DNA of 29,704 bases from CALZJC01 sp041574955. Its GTDB lineage: Bacteria; Acidobacteriota; Thermoanaerobaculia; Multivoradales; JAHEKO01. Below the pieces are notes generated by a model that saw only the letters and a program-made list of their open reading frames with translations, searched no databases and was not told where the DNA came from. Positions 18,293 to 25,186 of this stretch are shown here, piece after piece (position 1 is the stretch's first letter; each line of letters opens with the position of its first letter). The DNA lies in NCBI GenBank assembly GCA_041574955.1, contig JBFGNS010000034.1:1-29704 (forward strand), given 5' to 3'. Both the position numbers and the translations under genes were made by a program.

Positions 18293-19150
18293 TCACTTCT
18301 TCGAGTAGTCGTAGAAGCCGCGGCCGGACTTGCGCCCGTGGTGGCCGGCAAGCACCATCCGCTTGAGCAGCGGCGGCGGCGCGAAACGCTTCTCGCGGTA
18401 CTCCTCGAACATGATGTTGGCGATGTAGTAGGTGGTGTCGAGGCCGACGAAGTCGAGCAGCGTCAGCGGACCCATCGGGTGGCCGCAGCCGAGCTGCATC
18501 CCCTTGTCGATGTCCTCGATCGAACCGACTCCCTCCTCCACCGCCCGGATGGCGTCCAGCAGATACGGTACCAGCAGCCGGTTGACGATGAACCCGGAGT
18601 TGTCGCGGCACTGCACCGGCTCCTTGCCGATGGCGCGCACGAACTCGCTCGCCGCCGTGACCACCTCGTCGGCGGTGGTCAGGATACGCACCACCTCCAC
18701 CAGCTTCATCACCGGCACCGGATTGAAGAAATGCAGCCCGATCACCCGATCGGCGCGGTTGGTGGCGGCGGCGAGCTGGGTGACGGTGAGCGACGAGGTG
18801 TTGCTGGCGAACACCGCCTCGGCCTGCACCAGCCGGTCGATCTCGCCCAGCATGCGCGCCTTCACCTCCGGGTTCTCGACGATCGCCTCGATCACCAGGT
18901 CCGCCTGCTCGAGGTCCTCGAGGCGGGTGGTGCCGGTGATCCGGGCCAGCGCTTCGTCGGCGGCGCTCTGCTCCAGCCGCCCCTTGGCCACCGCCTTGCC
19001 GAGCGAGCCGCGCACGCGCTCGAGGCCGGCGTCCAGCAGCTCGTCGTCGAGCTCGCGCACCGTCGTGTCGAAGCCGGCCCGGGCGCTCACCTCCACGATG
19101 CCCGCACCCATCAGGCCGCAACCGATCACGGCCACTTTCTTGATCTTCAT
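18293..19150 (-). CDS. 3-hydroxybutyryl-CoA dehydrogenase (3-hydroxyacyl-CoA dehydrogenase family)
   Basis: A 285-aa single-function NAD-dependent dehydrogenase that oxidises L-3-hydroxyacyl-CoA or reduces acetoacetyl-CoA. Motifs seen are the Rossmann GCGLMGAGI (10-18), SNTSSL (about 115-120), the catalytic-histidine block IGLHFFNPVPVMKLVEVV, GFIVNRLLVPYL and CGHPMGPLTLLDFVGLD, ending in KSGRGFYDY. Length (about 280) and motifs fit stand-alone Hbd/PaaH types rather than the fused FadB. GGGGAGGA lies about 10 bases before ATG 19150. No thiolase, crotonase or acyl-CoA dehydrogenase is nearby, so the pathway (fatty acid oxidation, butyrate or polyhydroxyalkanoate) cannot be told. It sits between tsaE and phoH. 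Confidence 0.93.
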   Translation of the reverse strand: MKIKKVAVIGCGLMGAGIVEVSARAGFDTTVRELDDELLDAGLERVRGSLGKAVAKGRLEQSAADEALARITGTTRLEDLEQADLVIEAIVENPEVKARMLGEIDRLVQAEAVFASNTSSLTVTQLAAATNRADRVIGLHFFNPVPVMKLVEVVRILTTADEVVTAASEFVRAIGKEPVQCRDNSGFIVNRLLVPYLLDAIRAVEEGVGSIEDIDKGMQLGCGHPMGPLTLLDFVGLDTTYYIANIMFEEYREKRFAPPPLLKRMVLAGHHGRKSGRGFYDYSKK

Positions 19151-19212
19151 CGCAGTCTCATCCTCCCCGTGGAACGCGGGTGCCGCGGCGACGGCTCCCT
19201 TCTCGGTCTAGT

Positions 19213-19623
19213 CTATCGGCGTTCGACAATCTGCCGCGTCTCGCCCCGGCGCCGGATCTCCAGCCGCAGCGCGCCGGCGACCGCAAACGGCAGCCGCTCG
19301 GCCCACTCCACCGCCTTGATGCCGGGCCCGGCGAGGATCTCCTCGATGCCGATCGCCTCCGCCTCGTGCGGCTCGAGCCGGTACAGGTCGACGTGGATCA
19401 GCGGCCGCCGACCGCCCCGGTGCTCGCGCACCACGGTGAAAGTCGGCGACTGGACCTGGCGCGGATCCAGCCCCAGGGCGGTGGCTACCCCCTGCACCAG
19501 CACCGTCTTGCCGGCACCCAGGTCGCCGCTCAGCAGCAGGCAGCCGTCGGGTTCGAGCTCCGCCGCCAGGCGGCCGCCCAGCTCGAGGGTTTCGCCGCTG
19601 CTGCGGCTCGTCCACCGCCTCAT
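19213..19623 (-). CDS. tsaE: tRNA threonylcarbamoyladenosine biosynthesis protein TsaE
   Basis: A 136-aa P-loop ATPase that works with TsaD and TsaB to add threonylcarbamoyl to A37 of ANN-decoding tRNAs. Walker A GDLGAGKT is at 33-40. Further family blocks are VQSPTFTVVREH (about 59-70), the HVDLYRL segment, and IKAVEWAERLP (about 106-116) with the conserved tryptophan-glutamate pair. ATG 19623 overlaps the nnr stop by four bases (ATGA). The nnr-tsaE pairing is common and is also seen in E. coli (yjeF-yjeE). An open frame starting further upstream is a shadow of nnr. Confidence 0.95.
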   Translation of the reverse strand: MRRWTSRSSGETLELGGRLAAELEPDGCLLLSGDLGAGKTVLVQGVATALGLDPRQVQSPTFTVVREHRGGRRPLIHVDLYRLEPHEAEAIGIEEILAGPGIKAVEWAERLPFAVAGALRLEIRRRGETRQIVERR

Positions 19624-21164
19624 GCTCGCGCCAGCTGCTCGAACGCCTCGCCCAGGCGGTCGACCAGGTCGCCCGCCACCAGCGCCGTCTCGCCGACGGC
19701 CGCGGCCGCCAGGTCGCCCGCCAGGCCGTGCACGTAGACCGCCAGCTGCGCGGCCGCCACCGCGTCGTAGCCCTGCGCCAGCAGGCTGGCCACCAGGCCG
19801 GTGAGGACGTCGCCGCTGCCGCCGGTGGCCATGCCGGGGTTGCCGGTGGGGTTGATCCACACCTCCCCGGCCGGCGCCGCCACCACCGTCTGGTGGCCCT
19901 TGAGCACCACCACCGCGTGGGCCGCCGCGGCGGCGCGGCGTGCCGCCGCGGGCCGATCCTCCTGCACCTCGGCCGAGCCGATCCCAAACAGCCTGCCGAG
20001 CTCGCCCGGGTGCGGCGTCAGGACGGTGGCGGCCGTCCGCCCGGCTAGCACCTCCGCCCGCCCGGCGAAAGCCGAGATGCCGTCGGCGTCCAGCACCAGC
20101 GGCAGCCCGCAGGCCAGCGCCACCCGCCGCACCACCGCCAGCGTCGTCTCGGCCAGCCCCAGGCCGGGACCGATCGCCACCACCTGCTTGCCGGCAGCGG
20201 CCGCCAGCAGCTCGTCGGCGGCGTCCTCCGCGAGGCCTTCGGGGCCGGCCGTCAGCCCCAGCGTCATCGACTCGAGCGAGGCGCCGTCGACGGTAGCGAG
20301 CACCGGCGCGGGCACCGCCACCGTCACCAGCCCGGCGCCGCCGCGCAGCGCGCCGCGCGCCGCCAGCACCGCGGCGCCGGCGGTGCCGCGGCCGCCGGCG
20401 ACCAGCAGCGCGTGCCCGAAGTCGCCCTTGTGGGCGTCGACCGGCCGCGGCATGAGCTGGGCCGCCAACTCCTCGGCCTGCAGCAGGTACAGGTCGCCCG
20501 GCGCCCGCTCAATCAGCTCGGGCGGCATGCCGAGGTCGGCCACCACCACCTGGCCGACCGCGTCCGCCGCCGGCGGCAGGACGTGGGCCAGCTTGGGAGC
20601 GGCGAAGGTGACGGTGACCTCCGCTTCGAGATGCGGGCCGGGAATGCCGGCGCTGCCACCCTGCAGGCCGCTCGGCAGGTCGATCGCCAGCACCGGCGCC
20701 GGCAGGCGGTTGATCTCGCCCACCAGGCGCGCCAGCTCGCCCTCGAGCGGCCGGCTCAGCCCGGTGCCGAACAGCCCGTCTACGATCAGGTCGGCGTGGC
20801 GCGCCGCCTCGAGCAGCGGGTGCCAGTCGCCGTCGCTCTCCAGCTCGTGCAGCTCCAGTCCCTGGTTGCGGCAGATGGTGAGCTGGACCTCGGCGTCACC
20901 GGTCGGCGGACGTGTGCCGGCGACCAGGAACAGCACTACCTGGTAGCCACGAACCGCCAGGTGGCGGCCGGCGGCCAGGCCGTCGCCGCCGTTGTTGCCG
21001 GGACCGCACACGATGACCACCGAGCGCGCCTCGGGGAACCGCTCGCCGACGGCGTCCGCCACCCCGATGGCGGCGTTTTCCATCAGCACCACCCCGGGGA
21101 TGCCGAACTCCTCGATCGCCGCCCGGTCGACGGCGCGCATCGCCTCCGGAGTCAGGACCTTCAC
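19620..21164 (-). CDS. nnr: Bifunctional NAD(P)H-hydrate epimerase / ADP-dependent (S)-NAD(P)H-hydrate dehydratase
   Basis: A 514-aa metabolite-repair enzyme that restores damaged NADH/NADPH hydrates. The N-terminal YjeF_N epimerase domain (about 1-215) shows CGPGNNGGDGLAAGRHL and VDGLFGTGLSRP, followed by IDLPSGL. The C-terminal ribokinase-like dehydratase domain (about 230-505) shows HKGDFGHALLVAGG, VAIGPGLG, LDADGISAF, LTPHPGELGRL and the signature GNPGMATGGSGDVLTG. The start is GTG 21164, overlapping the upstream stop (GTGA) and beginning the typical MKVLTPEAMRAVDR N-terminus. The frame is open further 5' but that is shadow. The two-domain fusion is the usual bacterial form. Confidence 0.96.
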   Translation of the reverse strand: MKVLTPEAMRAVDRAAIEEFGIPGVVLMENAAIGVADAVGERFPEARSVVIVCGPGNNGGDGLAAGRHLAVRGYQVVLFLVAGTRPPTGDAEVQLTICRNQGLELHELESDGDWHPLLEAARHADLIVDGLFGTGLSRPLEGELARLVGEINRLPAPVLAIDLPSGLQGGSAGIPGPHLEAEVTVTFAAPKLAHVLPPAADAVGQVVVADLGMPPELIERAPGDLYLLQAEELAAQLMPRPVDAHKGDFGHALLVAGGRGTAGAAVLAARGALRGGAGLVTVAVPAPVLATVDGASLESMTLGLTAGPEGLAEDAADELLAAAAGKQVVAIGPGLGLAETTLAVVRRVALACGLPLVLDADGISAFAGRAEVLAGRTAATVLTPHPGELGRLFGIGSAEVQEDRPAAARRAAAAAHAVVVLKGHQTVVAAPAGEVWINPTGNPGMATGGSGDVLTGLVASLLAQGYDAVAAAQLAVYVHGLAGDLAAAAVGETALVAGDLVDRLGEAFEQLARA

Positions 21165-21850
21165 AGCCGGCCCCAGGCGGCGAGCAGGCGGCGGGTGCGG
21201 GGACAGCTCGGGCCGCCGTTCGCCAGCGCCGCCGTCAGGCGGGCCAGGTCGTCCGGCCGGTCGACGTCCGACCACTCGGCGAGCAGCGACGGCTCGAGCC
21301 CCAGCAGGCGGCAGCGCGCCACGGTCTGCTCGAGCACCGCCGGCGTGCTCCAAGCCACCCCTTCGAACAGCTCGCGCTGCAGATCCTCGCCGCGCAGCGC
21401 GATCAGGTAGTAGCCGCCGTCAGCCGCCGGCCCGAGCACCACCCGACCGCCGCTCTCGAGCCGGCCGAACGCCTCCTCCACCAGCGCCACCGGCAGGTCG
21501 GGGTGGTCGCTGCCGACCGCCGCCACCCGCCGGTGGCCGGCGGCCGCCCGGTGCAGGCCGCGGTACAGCCGCTCGCCGAGGTCGCGGCCGGCCTGGCGAA
21601 ACCCGGGCACCCGGCAGGCGGGCGGCTGTTCGCCCTCCGCCAGCGCCCACGCCACCCGCAGCTCGTGCCCCGGACCGGCCAGCGACGCCAGCGCATCCTC
21701 GACGAAGGCGGCGTGGAGCTCGGCGGCCTGCTCGGCGGTCAGCTCGCCGATCAGCCGGGTCTTGACCCGCCCCGGGACGGCGGGCTTGGTGAACAGCACG
21801 AGGCAGGCGTCAGGCGGGCCGCCGTCGGCGGTGCTACGGTCGCGGGCCAC
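21161..21850 (-). CDS. DUF2064 / TIGR04282-type glycosyltransferase-like protein
   Basis: A 229-aa protein with a nucleotide-diphospho-sugar transferase-like (GT-A) fold. Recognisable blocks are the N-terminal VLFTKPAVPGRVKTRL (about 18-33), analogous to the nucleotide-binding loop of nucleotidyltransferases; VGSDHPDLP (about 111-119); GPAADGGYYLIAL (about 139-151); and WSDVDRPDDL near the C-terminus. Some members are tied to arsenosugar biosynthesis, but no arsenic genes are visible here, so the substrate is unknown. The start is GTG 21850 with only a weak Shine-Dalgarno. It heads the operon DUF2064-nnr-tsaE-(hydroxyacyl-CoA dehydrogenase)-phoH-ybeY-corC-era and is divergent from the DUF62 gene, 44 bases away. 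Confidence 0.88.
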   Translation of the reverse strand: MARDRSTADGGPPDACLVLFTKPAVPGRVKTRLIGELTAEQAAELHAAFVEDALASLAGPGHELRVAWALAEGEQPPACRVPGFRQAGRDLGERLYRGLHRAAAGHRRVAAVGSDHPDLPVALVEEAFGRLESGGRVVLGPAADGGYYLIALRGEDLQRELFEGVAWSTPAVLEQTVARCRLLGLEPSLLAEWSDVDRPDDLARLTAALANGGPSCPRTRRLLAAWGRL

Positions 21851-21894
21851 GCCCTGATTCTAACGCCCCGACGGCATAGACTCGCCCTCGCGCC

Positions 21895-22659
21895 GTGCCG
21901 ATCTTCACCCTGCTGACCGACTTCGGGGACCGCGACTACTACGTAGCGGCGGTGAAGGGCGTGCTGCTGGCGCGGGCCCCGCGCGCCACCCTGGTCGACA
22001 TCTCGCACCACGTCGCGCCCGGCGACGTCGAGGGCGGCAGCTTCCTGCTGGCCGCCGCGGTGCCGTCGTTTCCCGCCGCCACCATCCACCTGGCGGTGGT
22101 CGATCCCGGGGTCGGCAGCGCGCGCCGGATGCTGGCGGTGCGGCGCGGCGAGACCTGCTTCGTGGCGCCCGACAACGGCCTGCTGACCCCGTTTGTGGCG
22201 GACTCCGAGGTGCGGGCTGTGGAGCGTGAGGATCTCTACCGCCGGGCGCCCGGCATGACCTTCCACGGCCGCGACCGTTTCGCGCCGGTGGCGGCGGCGC
22301 TGGCGCTCGGCGAGCCGTTCGAGCGACTCGGCCCGGCGGTGGACGACGCGGTGCGGCTCGCCCTGCCGGCGCCCCGCCGGCGCCCGGACCGGCTCACCGG
22401 CCGCATCGCCCACGTCGACCGGTTCGGCAACCTGGTGAGCGACATACCCGCCGACTGGCTGCCCGACGGTCCGCTGACCGCGGAGGTGGCGGGGCACCGA
22501 GCCACGCGGCGCGTCGGCCACTACGCCGAGCTGCCGGCGGGCGAACCGGGGATGCTGGTCGGCTCGCTCGGCACGCTCGAGCTGTCGCTCGACGGCGACA
22601 GCCTGGCGAAGCGCTGGGGTGTCGAGCGCGGCTCCCGGGTAGTCGTGGACATCGGGTAG
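21895..22659 (+). CDS. S-adenosyl-L-methionine hydrolase (adenosine-forming), DUF62 family
   Basis: A 254-aa member of the SAM hydroxide adenosyltransferase family, which splits SAM into adenosine and methionine using a water-derived hydroxide. It is related to fluorinase and chlorinase. Family blocks are LLTDFGDRDYYVAAVKG (6-22), VVDPGVGSARR with D70 and R77, APDNGLL, TFHGRDRFAP with H124, and HVDRFGNLVSDI (about 179-190). D70, R77 and H124 match the Asp-Arg-His triad described for the hydrolases. The start is GTG 21895; I see no Shine-Dalgarno, so it may be leaderless or poorly translated. Followed after 59 bases by the DUF4177-like gene. Cellular purpose of the family remains unclear. Confidence 0.92.
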   Translation: MPIFTLLTDFGDRDYYVAAVKGVLLARAPRATLVDISHHVAPGDVEGGSFLLAAAVPSFPAATIHLAVVDPGVGSARRMLAVRRGETCFVAPDNGLLTPFVADSEVRAVEREDLYRRAPGMTFHGRDRFAPVAAALALGEPFERLGPAVDDAVRLALPAPRRRPDRLTGRIAHVDRFGNLVSDIPADWLPDGPLTAEVAGHRATRRVGHYAELPAGEPGMLVGSLGTLELSLDGDSLAKRWGVERGSRVVVDIG

Positions 22660-22718
22660 GAAACCTGTTAATACTATTAGCGAGCCTCTGGAGGGGTGTC
22701 GGGAGAAGGAGAGCGGTC
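22660..22718 (+). promoter_or_regulatory. AT-rich pocket and strong Shine-Dalgarno before the DUF4177-like gene
   Basis: The short gap contains GTTAATACTATTAG (22667-22680), unusually AT-rich for this DNA and possibly a -10 region, though no -35 partner is evident. Further on, AAGGAGAG at 22706-22713 lies 5 bases before ATG 22719 and is a clear ribosome binding site. The small gene may therefore have its own promoter as well as read-through from the DUF62 gene. Confidence 0.4.
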
Positions 22719-22916
22719 ATGACGCGATGGGAGTACCACATCATCAACGTCCGCAGTGAGAACTACCGGCTCGACCCTAACGCCGCGCGCGAGCTGACCG
22801 CGCTGGGTCACGAGGGTTGGGAGCTGGTTTCGATCACATCGGTCAACTTCAAGAGCGGCGCGACCGACAACATAGCCATGGTCTTCAAGCGGCCGATGGC
22901 CGCCGCGGCCGGCTGA
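22719..22916 (+). CDS. Small DUF4177-like protein
   Basis: A 65-aa protein opening MTRWEYHIINV with ELTALGHEGWELVSIT at about 26-41 and ending in AMVFKRP. The W-E-Y...L-G-x-E-G-W-E-L-V pattern is typical of DUF4177, a small soluble domain of unknown function. A strong Shine-Dalgarno (AAGGAGAG) and normal codon use support a real gene. It is cytoplasmic, with no signal or membrane segment. It lies 59 bases after the SAM hydrolase gene and converges on the holin-like gene with a 4-base gap. Confidence 0.85.
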   Translation: MTRWEYHIINVRSENYRLDPNAARELTALGHEGWELVSITSVNFKSGATDNIAMVFKRPMAAAAG

Positions 22917-22920
22917 GCGC

Positions 22921-23349
22921 TCAGTCGTCGTCCGCGGACTCTTCCGCGCGCCCGTCGGCGTCGCTGGCGGGCTCCAGGCGGCCCTGCCACCAGTCGCGGT
23001 GGCTGCGCCAGCGCCGGCGAGCCGCCGCCGCAGGGCTCTCGAGCCGCTCGACGCGGCGCTTGGCGATCCACGCCAGCACCACCGCCAGCAGGAGCGCCGC
23101 GGCCAGGACCGCGGCGACCGCGCCCCAGCGCGGCAGCCAGCGGTCGACCAGCTCCACGGCCAGGTAGAGCGCCAGGCCAAGGGTCCAGAAGAGGGTGAAC
23201 AGCGCCCCCGCCGCCAGCAGGACGACGCCGCCCAGGCGGCGGCCGGACCGTTTGAGATCGTCGCCGAGAGCCGTCAGCTCGGCCTGCAGCAGCTCGTAGG
23301 ACGCCTCGCCGACGGCGCGCGCCGATCTCGCCCAGCCGGCGCGGCGCAT
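22921..23349 (-). CDS. Small phage-holin-family-like (YqjE/Holin-X type) membrane protein
   Basis: A 142-aa protein with an amphipathic N-terminal helix (about 8-38, YELLQAELTALGDDLKRSGRR), two hydrophobic helices (about 40-65 and 76-96) separated by a short loop, and a charged C-terminal tail ending in acidic residues. This layout matches the PF07332/DUF1469 'phage holin family' proteins, which are mostly chromosomal and not lytic. There is no phage context here. ATG 23349 is used; the preceding codon is GTG and could also serve. It lies 40 bases downstream of the second VWFA gene. Name by architecture only. Confidence 0.7.
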   Translation of the reverse strand: MRRAGWARSARAVGEASYELLQAELTALGDDLKRSGRRLGGVVLLAAGALFTLFWTLGLALYLAVELVDRWLPRWGAVAAVLAAALLLAVVLAWIAKRRVERLESPAAAARRRWRSHRDWWQGRLEPASDADGRAEESADDD

Positions 23350-23389
23350 CACCGGCCGGCCGCTCCGGCGAGAGGCTTGGCGCCGCGGC

Positions 23390-25105
23390 TCATCCGGCGC
23401 CGACCCGCACGGTGCGTGAGATGAACGAGGTCCCGGCGCCGATCTCGTCGCGCACGCCGACCCCGATCCGGTGGTCGCCGGGCCGCATCAGCAGCCTGAG
23501 GCCGTAGTGGAAGATCTCGCCGCGGGCGTGATCGAGCTGCGGCTCGGGGATGCGGATCGGAACCGCCTGCTCCTGCACCGGCGACACGCCGCCATCCGCG
23601 TCCATCGCCGCCACGAACAGCACCACCCGGCCCTCGTGGAACTCGCGCCGCGGCACCAGCGTCACCTTTTCGATCGGGATCTCCACCACCAGGTCGACCA
23701 GGAAGTTGCCCTCCTCGTGCGAGGTCTGCTGGCCCATCTGCAGGCCGATATCGAGTGGGTTGCGCTCGAAGCCGAAGCGCATCGTCGACAGCGTGCTGTC
23801 CGCCATGCGGGCCGGCAAGGTCTTGTCACGGTAGCCGTTGCGGTGGCGGATGCGTACACCCTTGCGGTCGTCCTTGAGCTTCACCTCGATGCGGTGGTAG
23901 CGGCCGTCGCCGCTGTGACCGGGAACGTAGCCCAACGAGTAGTAGGAGCCGAAGTCCTCGGCGATGCGGGCCAGGCCGTCGCCCACGTCGTTGGTGTTGA
24001 TGATCGCCGTTCCGCCCGTGCGGTCGGCCATGAACAGCAGCGGCGACTGCAGGTTCGAGATGCGGATCGAGTCCACCATGGTGTCCATGCCGGGGGTGGA
24101 CGAATAGCGGTCGCGCTCGGCGGTGGCGCTGGTCGCCACCCGCAGGCCGGCGGCGTCGATGGTGTAGAAAGTCACGCCGTTGGTGTTGGCCGCGTCGGTG
24201 AGTCGCTGGAAGTCCCGACTGAGGTCGAAGTCGCGCATCCGGCTGAGCGCCGACGACTCCTGGAACTTGTAGTGCAGGGCGTGGAACAGGTCCTCGCCGG
24301 GGATCATCGGCAGCCCGTCGCTGACGTACAGCAGCGCCTTGCGCCCTTCGATGCCTGCCAGCGACTCGACGACCTCCTTGAGGCCGTCGAGCGCGAAGCT
24401 CAGGTCGTTGTAGCGCGACTCGGCGAACTGCGTCACCCGCCACGAGGCCTCGCTGATCGACTCCGCCTCGTCGATCTCCCGCAGCGTGTCGCGGTGGTCG
24501 GAGTCGTAGTGCAGGGCGTGGCCGGAAAGCGTCTCGAGGTCGAACAGGGCGGCGGCGACCGCGTCGGCGCTGGTGGTGAACGGGTGCCGAATGTGGAGCG
24601 AGCGGTCGTAGCTCACCAGCATCACCTGATCGCCCTTGGCGACCTTCTGGCTGAGGAACTGGCGCAGCCGCCGGAAGACCCGGTTGCGGTTGAACGGCCT
24701 GATGTTGAAGTTGTCGATGTAGACCACCAGGTACAGCCACTGCTCCTCGGGCAGCAGCGGCAACGACTCGGGCAGCGGCGGCCGCTCGACGGCGACGTCC
24801 GCGGTGGCTTCCGCCGTGCCAGAGGAGGCCAGCCGGCTACCCTCGACGGCGAAGAAGTTCGAGATCGCAACCGGCCGCTTGTCCTCGTAGACCTCGAAGT
24901 CGTCGGCCGTCAGGCCGGTGATCGGGTTGCCCTGCTTGTCGGTGACGAAGACCTGGACGTTGACCACGTTGACGTCGACCGACTCGAAGAAGACCTCGTC
25001 GTCGGCAGCCGCCGACTCCTCGCCCTGGACCTCCGGCTGGGCCCAGGCGCCGGCGGCGACCAGCAGCAGGACCGGCAAGATGCGAAGCGGGGCTCGACTG
25101 CTCAT
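23390..25105 (-). CDS. Secreted VWFA-related protein (acidobacterial type), copy 1
   Basis: A 571-aa exported protein. A signal peptide covers residues 1-22/23 (LRILPVLLLVAAGAWAQ). A beta-rich segment follows with VNVVNVQVFVTDKQGNPI, GLTADDFEVYEDKRPVAISNFF (two stretches between 45 and 85). The VWA-like domain runs about 122-390: VVYIDNFN at 128-134, GIEGRKALLYVSDGLPM, and GGTAIINTNDVGDGLARIAEDFGSYYSLGY. A beta domain ends the protein. The first MIDAS motif DxSxS is replaced by DNFN, so metal binding may be lost or altered, though SDG is kept. ATG 25105 is chosen because it starts the signal peptide. Function unknown, probably adhesion or scaffold. Paralogue of the next gene. Confidence 0.88.
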   Translation of the reverse strand: MSSRAPLRILPVLLLVAAGAWAQPEVQGEESAAADDEVFFESVDVNVVNVQVFVTDKQGNPITGLTADDFEVYEDKRPVAISNFFAVEGSRLASSGTAEATADVAVERPPLPESLPLLPEEQWLYLVVYIDNFNIRPFNRNRVFRRLRQFLSQKVAKGDQVMLVSYDRSLHIRHPFTTSADAVAAALFDLETLSGHALHYDSDHRDTLREIDEAESISEASWRVTQFAESRYNDLSFALDGLKEVVESLAGIEGRKALLYVSDGLPMIPGEDLFHALHYKFQESSALSRMRDFDLSRDFQRLTDAANTNGVTFYTIDAAGLRVATSATAERDRYSSTPGMDTMVDSIRISNLQSPLLFMADRTGGTAIINTNDVGDGLARIAEDFGSYYSLGYVPGHSGDGRYHRIEVKLKDDRKGVRIRHRNGYRDKTLPARMADSTLSTMRFGFERNPLDIGLQMGQQTSHEEGNFLVDLVVEIPIEKVTLVPRREFHEGRVVLFVAAMDADGGVSPVQEQAVPIRIPEPQLDHARGEIFHYGLRLLMRPGDHRIGVGVRDEIGAGTSFISRTVRVGAG

Positions 25106-25135
25106 CGGAAGTTCCAGACGTAGAGTGGCGTGGAA

Positions 25136-25160
25136 GCGGCCGCCCCGGCTGGGCGGCCGC
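25136..25160 (-). other. Perfect 10-bp inverted repeat between the two VWFA genes
   Basis: GCGGCCGCCC (25136-25145) and GGGCGGCCGC (25151-25160) flank a 5-base loop. The stem is entirely G/C and would be very stable in RNA. It lies in the 81-base gap between the stop of copy 2 and the start of copy 1. No T-tract follows, so it is not a standard intrinsic terminator. It could attenuate expression of copy 1, stop RNA decay, or be a Rho-assisted end. Confidence 0.7.
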
Positions 25161-25186
25161 GGATGCTCGAAGTCGGGCACACGGCG

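Noticed and set aside
22921..23349. Prophage remnant based on the holin-like protein
   Set aside because: No other phage gene, integrase or attachment site is present. Such holin-family proteins are common chromosomal membrane proteins.
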